Below, one piece after another: positions 1 to 6,212 of a stretch of DNA of 10,042 nucleotides. The notes beneath the pieces were generated by a model. It did no database searches. It was not told the origin of the DNA and saw only the letters and a program-made list of their open reading frames with translations. The stretch spans positions 1 through 10,042 of the forward strand of contig DASZVJ010000185.1 of assembly GCA_035547155.1 (NCBI GenBank), in the 5' to 3' direction. This stretch comes from CAZNMF01 sp035547155 (GTDB lineage Bacteria > Acidobacteriota > Vicinamibacteria > Vicinamibacterales > SCN-69-37). Each line of letters opens with the position of its first letter. Within the stretch, counting starts at the first letter, position 1. The position numbers and the translations under genes were made by a program.

Positions 1-314
1 CGGCCTGACGGCGCGCGCGAGATGACGTCGACGCGCGGCAGACGCCGATGCGCGATCCCTTCGCGCGCGTGATGCTCCAGCACCTCGCGCCCCTCGACGA
101 CGTCGGGGGTCGACTCGAGGAGCTCGAGCACCGGCTCCGGCCGCTTGAACGCCGCGCACAGCGGATGGAACCAGTGCGTCGTCAGCGCGTCCTCACCGTC
201 CGCGTACGGATTGGGCAGCCGCTCGCCGAAGCGCCATTCGTCACGCGCAATCGCACGGCCGCAGCCGCGGCACTTCGCCCGGCCGGTCGGTGCGCGCTCG
301 AGGAGATGAGGCAT
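1..314 (-). CDS. PARP-type zinc-finger protein, 3' end beyond the window
   Basis: Reading the minus strand from the ATG at 314-312 gives 104 full codons that run off the left edge without a stop. Residues 7-56 match the PARP-type zinc finger: a GRAKC lead-in, Cys15-x2-Cys18, then 31 residues, then His50-x2-Cys53 inside HWFHPLC, close to the HWYHFSC of human PARP1 finger 1. In eukaryotes this finger binds DNA strand breaks; the role of short bacterial versions is not established. The visible part ends in RAPSGR (the last Arg from a partial CGN codon), which mirrors RAPTGR at residues 7-12 just before the first finger, so a second finger may start at the edge. An in-frame TGA at 353-351 and no other start codon between it and the ATG fix the start. 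No strong ribosome binding site is visible. It lies 58 bases downstream of the ABC ATPase on the same strand. No ADP-ribosyltransferase domain is visible. Confidence 0.82.
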   Translation of the reverse strand, partial: MPHLLERAPTGRAKCRGCGRAIARDEWRFGERLPNPYADGEDALTTHWFHPLCAAFKRPEPVLELLESTPDVVEGREVLEHHAREGIAHRRLPRVDVISRAPSG

Positions 315-324
315 CTCAGACCAC

Positions 325-346
325 GGGTGGCCACGGGGGGCCGCCC
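325..346. repeat. GC-rich hairpin between the ABC ATPase and the zinc-finger gene
   Basis: Two 8-base arms, gggtggcc (325-332) and ggccgccc (339-346), pair with one G-T wobble around the 6-base loop acgggg. It lies in the 58-base gap downstream of the ATPase stop. No T-run follows on the minus strand, so it is not a classical intrinsic terminator. It could be a dispersed GC-rich palindrome or an mRNA-stabilising hairpin. Only one copy was seen here. Confidence 0.4.
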
Positions 347-372
347 TACATCAGGTTACGACTACAAATACC

Positions 373-1863
373 TTACGCCGCCACGCCCGCCATCAGGCGC
401 ATCAGTGCGTCCTGCGTCGCGTCTTCACGCGGCAGCTCGCCGACCAGGCGTCCGTCGCGCAGCACGAGCATGCGTGTCGCGAGGTGCAGCAATTCCGGCA
501 GCTCGCTGGAGATGAGCAGCACGGCCACGCCCTGCGCGGCGAGCTCGCCGACAAGCGCGTGAATCTGTGCCTTGGCGCCGACGTCCACGCCGCGTGTCGG
601 CTCGTCGAGGATCAGCACGGAGCACTGCGCCGCCAGCCACTTCGCGAGCACGAGCTTCTGCTGATTGCCGCCGGACAGACCGGCGGCGGCCGCGTCGAGA
701 CTCGCGGCGCGCACGCGCAGCCGATCGAAGAACGTCCGTCCGAGCGAGCGCTCCGCCTTCGACTTCACGAACGAGAGCGTCGCCAGCGACGGCAGAATCG
801 CCATCGTCACGTTCGCGAGCGACGACATCGAGAGGACGAGGCCCTGGCGCTTGCGATCTTCAGGCACGAGGCCGATCCCGAGCTGCATCGCCTCGCGCGG
901 CGATCGAATCTGGACGGGACGTCCATCGACGAAGATCTGTCCGGTCGCTCGTGGATCGAGGCCGAAGATCGCCGAGGCCGTCTCCGACCGTCCCGCGCCG
1001 ACGAGCCCGGCCATGCCGACGATCTCGCCGCTGCGAACCGAGAACGAGATGTCGCGGAACCCTGCCGGGCTCGACAAGCCTTCGACGCGCAGGCGCTCGC
1101 GGCCGGGACCACCGTCGACCTCGGGCGGAAAGTACTCGGCCAGCTTGCGGCCGATCATCAACTCGACGACTTTGCCGGTATCGAGCGTCGACGCCGGCTG
1201 CGTCGCGACGTGACGGCCGTCGCGCAGCACCGTCACCGTGTCGCACAGACGGAAGATCTCTTCCATGCGGTGGCTGACGTAGATGCCGGTCACGCCGCGC
1301 GCCCGCAGCTTGTCGATCAGCTCGTAGAGCTTCTCCGCCTCGTGCTGCGACAGGCTGCTGGTCGGCTCGTCGAACACGATCACACGCGCGCCATGGCCGA
1401 CGGCCGCCGCGATCTGCAGAATCTGCTGCTGACCGATCGTCAAGTCGCCGACCAGCCGCCGCGCGTCGATCGACGTGTCGATGACGGAGAGCAGCTCTTC
1501 GGCCTGCCGGTACATCGCTGGCTTCGAGAGGAACGGCCCCGACGCTGGCAGCGCGCGCAGGCACAAGTTCTCGGCGACCGACAGGTTGTCGCAGAACGCA
1601 AGCTCTTGATGGACCATGCCGACGCCGGCGGCGAGCGCCTCTTCGGGCGTCGCGGACGTCAGCGGCTGGTCGAACAGCCGCACTTCACCGGCGTCCGCCG
1701 TGTGGATGCCCGCGAGAATCTTGCCGAGCGTGCTCTTGCCCGCGCCGTTCTCGCCGCACAGCGCGTGCATCGATCCCGCCGCGATGTCGAAGCTCACGTC
1801 ATCGAGCGCGAGCACGCCCGGGAACCGCTTCGTGATGCCGCGAAACGACACTGCGTTCGTCAT
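373..1863 (-). CDS. Sugar ABC transporter ATP-binding protein, duplicated ATPase (RbsA/MglA type)
   Basis: This 496-residue protein is the cytoplasmic energy-coupling subunit of a carbohydrate ABC importer (CUT2 class) and has the usual length of that family. The first half has a complete ATPase: Walker A GENGAGKST at 37-45, signature LTIGQQQ at 141-147, Walker B VIVFDE at 161-166 and switch His198. The second half has a degenerate P-loop, GLVGAGRSE at 286-294, with Arg in place of Lys. It also has LSGGNQQ at 396-402, VLILDE at 416-421 and Ser in place of the switch His in ISSELPE. A degenerate second site is normal for this family. The ATG at 1863-1861 is preceded by AAGG at 7 bases. The permease and binding protein lie at 2832-4930 on the same strand, but the opposite-strand methyltransferase separates them from this gene. 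The sugar cannot be named from sequence; ribose, xylose, galactose or a polyol are all possible. Confidence 0.95.
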   Translation of the reverse strand: MTNAVSFRGITKRFPGVLALDDVSFDIAAGSMHALCGENGAGKSTLGKILAGIHTADAGEVRLFDQPLTSATPEEALAAGVGMVHQELAFCDNLSVAENLCLRALPASGPFLSKPAMYRQAEELLSVIDTSIDARRLVGDLTIGQQQILQIAAAVGHGARVIVFDEPTSSLSQHEAEKLYELIDKLRARGVTGIYVSHRMEEIFRLCDTVTVLRDGRHVATQPASTLDTGKVVELMIGRKLAEYFPPEVDGGPGRERLRVEGLSSPAGFRDISFSVRSGEIVGMAGLVGAGRSETASAIFGLDPRATGQIFVDGRPVQIRSPREAMQLGIGLVPEDRKRQGLVLSMSSLANVTMAILPSLATLSFVKSKAERSLGRTFFDRLRVRAASLDAAAAGLSGGNQQKLVLAKWLAAQCSVLILDEPTRGVDVGAKAQIHALVGELAAQGVAVLLISSELPELLHLATRMLVLRDGRLVGELPREDATQDALMRLMAGVAA

Positions 1864-1884
1864 GCCGATGCCTTGAACCTGCCG

Positions 1885-1890
1885 ATTCTA
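1885..1890 (-). promoter_or_regulatory. Candidate -10 element for the ABC ATPase gene
   Basis: On the minus strand TAGAAT (5 of 6 matches to TATAAT) ends 21 bases before the ATPase ATG, which would put the transcript start about 14 bases upstream of the codon. About 18 bases upstream is CTGAAC, only a weak -35. The methyltransferase cuts this gene off from the permease operon, so a promoter of its own is expected here. This is a motif match by eye only. Confidence 0.35.
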
Positions 1891-1957
1891 CCTTGACGCG
1901 CCCGTCTCGTTCAGCGCCCGTCTGGACGCGGTGTACCCGAGTTGCGGACAATGATGC

Positions 1958-2809
1958 ATGCTCGAGTCGGTGATTCGCACGCTGCGGCGGCCGCGTGTCC
2001 GCAATCGCGTCGTGCCGCTGTTGCGACGACTTGGCCTGCTCGGCGTCGCGTTTCGGCGCTACGAGATCGTGCGTGCGCGCCAGGCGGCCGAATCGAACAC
2101 GACGACATGGCCCGATCACGACAACGGCCTGCCGTTGCCGCCGGCCGAGCTGCGCGCGCTCGTCTCGGGCGCGCCGGATCCAGGCTGGTTCCTCGCATTC
2201 GGCCGCGCGATGTTCGACACCATCGCGACGACGGCCGCACGTCACGGCTCACCGATCTCGCAGATGCACCGCGTGCTCGAATTCGGCTGTGGATCCGGCC
2301 GCGTGCTGCGTCACTGGCAGAACGTGCGCGGACCGGAGCTCCATGGCACGGACTACAACCCGGCCCTCGCCGCGTGGTGCGAGGCGAACCTGCCATTCGC
2401 GACGATCGGCCGGAATCAGCTCGATCCGCCGCTCGCGTACGCCGATGCGAGCTTCGATCTCGTCTACGCGATCTCCGTCTTCACGCATTTGAAAGAATCG
2501 CTGCAGCACGCCTGGATGGCCGAGCTGCGGCGCGTGCTCGTGCCCGGCGGCCTGCTGATCATGACGACGCACGGCTCGAGCCTGCGTCAGATACTCACGG
2601 CCGAGGAATGTGCGGCCTTCGATGCGGGTGCGCTCGTCGTGCGCTACGAAGAGACCAGCGGCATGAATCTCTGCAGCGCGTACCATCCGGAGTCGTTCGT
2701 GCGGGACACGCTCGCATCCGGATTCCTCGTCCGCGAGCTGATCGCGTCAGGCCAGCGGGAGCTCATCGGACAGGACGTGTACGTCCTCGAGAAGCTCCCG
2801 CCAGCCTGA
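1958..2809 (+). CDS. Class I SAM-dependent methyltransferase
   Basis: This 283-residue protein has a Rossmann methyltransferase core at about residues 104-205. Motif I is VLEFGCGSGR at 106-115, the acidic residue at the end of strand 2 is Asp132 in HGTDYNP, and FDLVYAISVFTHL at 166-178 and RVLVPGGLLIMTTHG at about 192-206 follow. This is the Methyltransf_11/25 style of core. A basic N-terminal stretch (residues 7-41, many Arg) comes first, and a roughly 80-residue C-terminal part ends in GQDVYVLEK. The substrate is unknown; similar proteins often sit in glycan or small-molecule modification clusters. An in-frame TGA at 1952-1954 makes the ATG at 1958 the first usable start, although no strong ribosome binding site precedes it. 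The gene is divergent from the ATPase (94-base gap) and convergent with the sugar-binding lipoprotein (22-base gap). It therefore sits between two parts of one transporter. No clear promoter was found in front of it. Confidence 0.9.
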   Translation: MLESVIRTLRRPRVRNRVVPLLRRLGLLGVAFRRYEIVRARQAAESNTTTWPDHDNGLPLPPAELRALVSGAPDPGWFLAFGRAMFDTIATTAARHGSPISQMHRVLEFGCGSGRVLRHWQNVRGPELHGTDYNPALAAWCEANLPFATIGRNQLDPPLAYADASFDLVYAISVFTHLKESLQHAWMAELRRVLVPGGLLIMTTHGSSLRQILTAEECAAFDAGALVVRYEETSGMNLCSAYHPESFVRDTLASGFLVRELIASGQRELIGQDVYVLEKLPPA

Positions 2810-2831
2810 CGCGATCGGTCTGACCCCGCGG

Positions 2832-3860
2832 CTACGGCAGCTTCGCGTACGCGTCGGGGACGTCCGTGAAACCCCACGCCTGAAGTTGCCGCGCCCACGT
2901 GCCCAGGTTCTCCTTCGTCACGCGCTGCAGCTCCATCGGGATGATCTGCGGCACGTCCTTCTTGTCGTGGATCTTGTCGAAGATGGTCTGCACGCCGACG
3001 TAACCCCACATGTACGTCGGCTGCGCCAGCAGCACCGGCGCCAGCCCCTTCTCGACGTACGGCAGCTCGGCCGGCAGGCCATCGACCGCGACGATCTTCA
3101 CGCGCTTCGGATCGAGATCGGTGAGCAGCGTCTGCGTGAACAACGGCCAGCCGCCGATCATCGCCCACCCCTGAATCTCGGGATAGGCGCCCTGCGCGCG
3201 CAGCACCTCGGCCGCGGCGTCCTGCGGCGTCTCGATGTGGTAGAAGGTGTCGACGATCTTGATCTTCGGGTACTTCGCTGCAGCCTGCTTCACGCCGTTG
3301 ACGCGGTTGCGCAGATTGGGCGCGTTCTGATTGCCGGCGAGGATCGCGATCGATCCCTTCTCACCCATCTGCTTCGCGAGCTCGTCCATCACCGCTTCGC
3401 CGGTCTTGATGTCGTCGACGCCGTAGAACGCGAAGCGCTTCGACTGCGGCGCGTCGCTGTCGAACGTCATCACCTGCACGCCGCGCGCGACCGCGTCGTC
3501 GATCGCGCCGGTCACCTTGCCGGCGTCCGAGCACGAGATCAGAATCGCGGATGCGCCCTCGTTGACGGCCTGCGCGATGCGCTGCGCCTGCACCTGGCCG
3601 TCCTCGGCCGGCGGCGTCAGCCACGCGATCTCGATCGGCACGTTCGTCTTCGCGGAGATTTCCTTCGCTGCGGCCTCAGCGCCCGTGCGCGCGGACAGGA
3701 AGACAGGGTTGGTCGAGGACTTCGCGATGACCGCGATCTTCAGTCCCGGCGGCGCCGCCGGTGTCGTCGACGAGGACGAAGACCCGCCGCACGCGGCGGC
3801 GAGCACAGTGAACGCGGCGAGCACGAGCGCCGAACCGGATCGAAGCGTGAAGCGTGTCAT
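2832..3860 (-). CDS. Sugar ABC transporter substrate-binding lipoprotein (RbsB-like, Peripla_BP_4 type)
   Basis: This 342-residue protein is the probable periplasmic ligand-binding subunit of the sugar importer. Residues 1-23 form a lipoprotein signal peptide (Arg3, Arg7, hydrophobic 11-22) with lipobox LAAAC and lipidated Cys24. A Ser/Thr/Pro/Gly linker runs to about residue 38. The binding fold starts at LKIAVIAKSSTNPVF (about 40-54) and shows the two-lobe pattern typical of type I binding proteins, with GVQVMTFDSDAP at 127-138, FYGVDD at 145-150 and VKIVAVDGLP at 254-263. The longer open frame upstream is the permease shadow; the lipoprotein signal and a GGAG 7 bases before the ATG at 3860-3858 fix the start. 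The gene follows the permease by 32 bases, so the two are almost certainly co-transcribed. The sugar specificity is not readable from sequence. Confidence 0.93.
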   Translation of the reverse strand: MTRFTLRSGSALVLAAFTVLAAACGGSSSSSTTPAAPPGLKIAVIAKSSTNPVFLSARTGAEAAAKEISAKTNVPIEIAWLTPPAEDGQVQAQRIAQAVNEGASAILISCSDAGKVTGAIDDAVARGVQVMTFDSDAPQSKRFAFYGVDDIKTGEAVMDELAKQMGEKGSIAILAGNQNAPNLRNRVNGVKQAAAKYPKIKIVDTFYHIETPQDAAAEVLRAQGAYPEIQGWAMIGGWPLFTQTLLTDLDPKRVKIVAVDGLPAELPYVEKGLAPVLLAQPTYMWGYVGVQTIFDKIHDKKDVPQIIPMELQRVTKENLGTWARQLQAWGFTDVPDAYAKLP

Positions 3861-3892
3861 GAGTGGGCTCCAGGAAACGCGCGCAGGCACGA

Positions 3893-4930
3893 CTACCGTC
3901 GCGTGGCGCTGGCTGACAGGCGTCGAAGCGCCGCGCGGCCGCTGGCCTGGTCGAGCACGACCGCCAGAATCGTCGCGCAGCCGATGATGATCCATTCGTA
4001 GTTCTGATCGAAGTGCATCGTCCGGATCGACTGCCGGATGAGGACGATGAGCAGCGCGCCGAGCGTCGCGCTGACGGCGCTGCCCTTGCCGCCGGACAGG
4101 CTCGCGCCGCCGACGACGGCCGAGGCGATGACGTACAGCTCGTAGCCGGTCGCGTCGCCGCACGAGGCGGATCCGTAGTACGCGGCGCCGAGCAAGGCCG
4201 CCAGCGCGGCGGTCACACCGGAAATCACGTAGACGCCGATCGTGATCCGGCCGAGATTGAGGCCGGAGAACCGGCTCGCCTCGGGGTTGCCGCCGATCGC
4301 GAACACGTGCCGGCCCATCACCGTTCGCGTGAGATACACGCTGCCGATCGCCATGACCGTCAGCATGATCAGGAGCGGCACGGGATAGACGGACTCCGCC
4401 ATCCCGAGCGACGCCTTGGCGACCGCCGTCAGCGCCGGCGGGACGAGGATGCTCTCCGCGCGGCTCGCGACGAACGCGACGCCGCGCACGATCCACATCG
4501 TGCCCAGCGTGATGATGAACGGGTGCACGCGCAGGCCGACGACCATCACGCCGTTGAGCACGCCGCACACGAGCCCGACGGCCATCGACACCGCGATCGC
4601 GATCAGCACGATGCTCGAGCCGCTGCCGGGCGCCGACGAGCGCAGCACCATCGCCGTCGCAACGCCGGCGAGCGCGTAGATCGATCCGACCGACAGATCG
4701 ATGCCGCCGGAGATGATCACGACCGTCGCGCCGACCGCCATGATCGCGAAGAAGCTCGCGTCGGTCGCGGTCTGCAGCAGCGTGTGCACGTTGTAGAAAT
4801 TGTTGACGACGCGTCCGGTCTGCTGATCGACGTGCGAGCCGGCCGTGAGCGCGAGCAGCACGCCCAGCCCGACGATGACCAGCACGAGTCCCGCCTGCTG
4901 ATTGCCGAGCGCGCGTTTGATGATCGACAT
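3893..4930 (-). CDS. Sugar ABC transporter permease (RbsC-like, BPD_transp_2 family)
   Basis: This 345-residue inner-membrane protein is the channel subunit of the sugar importer. It has many hydrophobic segments, the first at about residues 14-30. Family landmarks are GGIDLSVGS at 75-83, the cytoplasmic ATPase-contact loop around GGNPEASRFSGL at 213-224, and GGASLSGGKGS at 274-284. Its length fits the RbsC/XylH group. The ATG at 4930-4928 follows GGAG by only 3 bases, which is short, but no better start is nearby. The same 10-base string CTGGAGCCCA precedes both this start and that of the binding-protein gene. The reductase stop lies 83 bases upstream, and that gap holds one copy of the stem-loop repeat. 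Apparent extension of the frame upstream to 5557 is a shadow of the reductase. Confidence 0.94.
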   Translation of the reverse strand: MSIIKRALGNQQAGLVLVIVGLGVLLALTAGSHVDQQTGRVVNNFYNVHTLLQTATDASFFAIMAVGATVVIISGGIDLSVGSIYALAGVATAMVLRSSAPGSGSSIVLIAIAVSMAVGLVCGVLNGVMVVGLRVHPFIITLGTMWIVRGVAFVASRAESILVPPALTAVAKASLGMAESVYPVPLLIMLTVMAIGSVYLTRTVMGRHVFAIGGNPEASRFSGLNLGRITIGVYVISGVTAALAALLGAAYYGSASCGDATGYELYVIASAVVGGASLSGGKGSAVSATLGALLIVLIRQSIRTMHFDQNYEWIIIGCATILAVVLDQASGRAALRRLSASATRR

Positions 4931-4940
4931 GGGCTCCAGA

Positions 4941-5002
4941 AATTTCGACGTTCGACTTCGCTCACGTCGCCCCGAACGTGTCGAGGGGCGAACTTGGAAC
5001 TT
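4941..5002. repeat. Stem-loop repeat, copy 1 (between permease and reductase)
   Basis: This 62-base stretch matches 6102-6163 in the same orientation with 57 identities and no gaps by hand alignment, including a perfect 32-base block at 4944-4975. It contains an imperfect hairpin: cgac-tt-cgctc pairs with gaacg-t-gtcg around the loop acgtcgcccc, with one mismatch that copy 2 does not have. It fills most of the gap between the permease start and the reductase stop. It resembles REP-type dispersed intergenic elements and encodes nothing recognisable. Confidence 0.85.
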
Positions 5003-5013
5003 GTGAAGTGCCG

Positions 5014-6042
5014 TTACACGATCTTCGGATTCCGGCTGCCCATCGTCCCGCGCTGGTGCCAGTAGGGATAGATGGGCGTGACCGCACTGGCGTCGTCGAG
5101 CGCGGCCACCTGCGCCGGCGTCAGGCTCCAGCCGATCGCGCCGAGGTTTTCCCGAAGCTGCCGCTCGTCGCGTGCGCCGAGAATGATCGTCGACACGGTC
5201 GGCCGCTGCAACAGCCAATTGATCGCGATCTGCGTGACGGTCTTGCCGGTCTCGGCCGCGATCGCATCGATGGCGTCGACGACGCGGAACAGCCGCTCGT
5301 CTTCGACGGGCGGCGCAGCGTGAATCGTGCCCGGCAACCGGCTGACATCCGGCGGCGGCTGATTGCGCCGCAGCTTGCCGGTCAGACGTCCCCAGCCGAG
5401 CGGGCTCCACACGACCGTGCCGACGCGCTCGGCCTGCGCCAGCGGCATCAGCTCCCACTCGTACTCGCGGCCGACGAGCGAGTAGTAGGCCTGATGCGCG
5501 ACGTGACGCGGCCAGCCGTACCGATCGGCGATCGCCAGCGACTTCATCAGCTGCCACCCGGAGAAATTCGAGCAGCCGGTGTAGCGCACTTTTCCCGCGC
5601 GCACGAGATCGTCGAGCGCGCGCACCGTCTCTTCGATCGGCGTGACGGCGTCGAAGCCGTGGAGCTGGTAGAGATCGATGTAATCAGTGCCGAGCCTGCG
5701 CAGGCTCGCTTCGCAGGCCGCGATCAGATGATGACGCGACGAGCCGATGTCGTTCGGCCCCGGCCCCATCCGGAACGTGCCTTTGGTGGAAATCAGAACC
5801 TTGTCACGCCGTCCCGCGAGCGCACGGCCGAGGATCTCCTCCGCAAGGCCCGTCGAGTACACGTCCGCGGTGTCGAACATGGCGACGCCGGCGTCCATGG
5901 CGATGTCGACGAGCCGCTGCGCGCCCGAATCGTCCGTCCCCGCCCAGGCTTTGAAGAAGTCGTTGCTGCCGCCGAACGTGGCCGTCCCGAAGCTGAGCAC
6001 GGGCACCTGCAGACCCGAGCCGCCAAGTTGTCTGAACTCCAT
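5014..6042 (-). CDS. Aldo/keto reductase
   Basis: This 342-residue protein is an NAD(P)H-dependent cytosolic oxidoreductase with a TIM-barrel fold, reducing carbonyls to alcohols or running in reverse. The catalytic tetrad is complete: Asp57 and Tyr62 in FDTADVY, Lys87 in ISTK and His128 in LYQLH. Other family marks are the N-terminal hairpin RQLGGSGLQVPVLSFG, GCSNFSG at 156-162, WSPLGWGRLTGK at 212-223 and a cofactor-site pattern near IILGARDERQLREN (286-299). It fits the bacterial Tas/YajO-like group. The ATG at 6042-6040 gives the canonical N-terminus; GGGAGG lies 12 bases upstream, slightly far. It precedes the permease and binding protein on the same strand, so it probably acts on the imported sugar or polyol or a derivative. 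The gene is bracketed by two direct copies of a repeat, so it could be an insertion into the operon. The longer frame to 6573 is not coding. Confidence 0.93.
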   Translation of the reverse strand: MEFRQLGGSGLQVPVLSFGTATFGGSNDFFKAWAGTDDSGAQRLVDIAMDAGVAMFDTADVYSTGLAEEILGRALAGRRDKVLISTKGTFRMGPGPNDIGSSRHHLIAACEASLRRLGTDYIDLYQLHGFDAVTPIEETVRALDDLVRAGKVRYTGCSNFSGWQLMKSLAIADRYGWPRHVAHQAYYSLVGREYEWELMPLAQAERVGTVVWSPLGWGRLTGKLRRNQPPPDVSRLPGTIHAAPPVEDERLFRVVDAIDAIAAETGKTVTQIAINWLLQRPTVSTIILGARDERQLRENLGAIGWSLTPAQVAALDDASAVTPIYPYWHQRGTMGSRNPKIV

Positions 6043-6080
6043 CGTGTGCGAAATCCTCCCACAAAACGGTCCCGGATGTC

Positions 6081-6096
6081 TTAGAGCGCTTGCAAA
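6081..6096. promoter_or_regulatory. Possible LacI/GalR-family operator-like palindrome
   Basis: The sequence ttagagcgcttgcaaa is centred on the palindrome agcgct and has a good half-site (minus strand TTGCAAGCG) similar to LacI/GalR-family operators that control sugar operons. The other half is degenerate. It lies about 40-55 bases upstream of the reductase start, where an operator would be expected. No LacI regulator gene is in the window, and such a short match in GC-rich DNA can be chance. Confidence 0.2.
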
Positions 6097-6168
6097 GTTC
6101 GAACTTCGACGTTCGACTTCGCTCACGTCGCCCCGAGCGTGTCGAGGGGCAAAGTTCGAACTTCGAAG
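6092..6168. repeat. Stem-loop repeat, copy 2, with an 18-base internal direct repeat
   Basis: Positions 6102-6163 align with 4941-5002 (57 of 62 identical, same orientation, offset 1161). The hairpin at 6114-6144 pairs cgac-tt-cgctc with gagcg-t-gtcg around a 10-base loop. This copy is longer than copy 1: gcaaagttcgaacttcga occurs exactly at 6092-6109 and 6149-6166, 57 bases apart, like the two ends of a tandem unit. The 18-mer contains the perfect palindrome AAGTTCGAACTT, and the second copy runs on into AACTTCGAAGTT. Confidence 0.85.
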
Positions 6169-6212
6169 TTGACGAGGCGCCTCGCGGCGCATCTTTATTT
6201 CACGACTTGCGC

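Larger units (their letters stand above)
6043..6212. other. 170-base gap upstream of the reductase operon
   Basis: This is the longest gap in the window, lying between the stop of the diadenylate-cyclase-like gene and the reductase start, both on the minus strand. It holds repeat copy 2 and a possible LacI-type half-palindrome at 6081-6096. It also has a short hairpin at 6177-6190 (gcgcc-tcgc-ggcgc) just downstream of the cyclase-like stop. That hairpin is not followed by a T-run, so termination there is not shown. No clear -35/-10 pair for the reductase operon was found, and there is no convincing small gene. Confidence 0.5.

Noticed and set aside
48..515. Plus-strand open frame at the left edge
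   Set aside because: It crosses the zinc-finger gene, the intergenic hairpin and the ATPase 3' end and has no recognisable domain; the minus strand explains the region.
484..1896. Long plus-strand open frame (470 residues) opposite the ABC ATPase
   Set aside because: It is Arg/His/Asp-rich with no domain motifs, and the opposite strand encodes a full-length ATPase with all motifs. It is a GC-rich shadow frame.
1893..1898. Plus-strand TTGACG as a -35 for the methyltransferase
   Set aside because: No -10-like hexamer lies 16-18 bases downstream.
2810..2831. Bidirectional terminator between the convergent methyltransferase and binding-protein genes
   Set aside because: The 22-base gap has no convincing inverted repeat or T-run.
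2886..4001. Plus-strand open frame (371 residues) opposite the binding protein
   Set aside because: Composition is shadow-like and the minus-strand lipoprotein is unambiguous.
3861..4568. Upstream extension of the binding-protein frame to 578 residues
   Set aside because: It overlaps the permease in another frame; the lipoprotein signal and GGAG set the start at 3860.
4941..6168. CRISPR array
   Set aside because: There are only two distant copies with a gene between them, no regular spacers and no cas genes.
6177..6190. Intrinsic terminator after the cyclase-like gene
   Set aside because: The hairpin stem is only 5 base pairs and no T-run follows on the minus strand.
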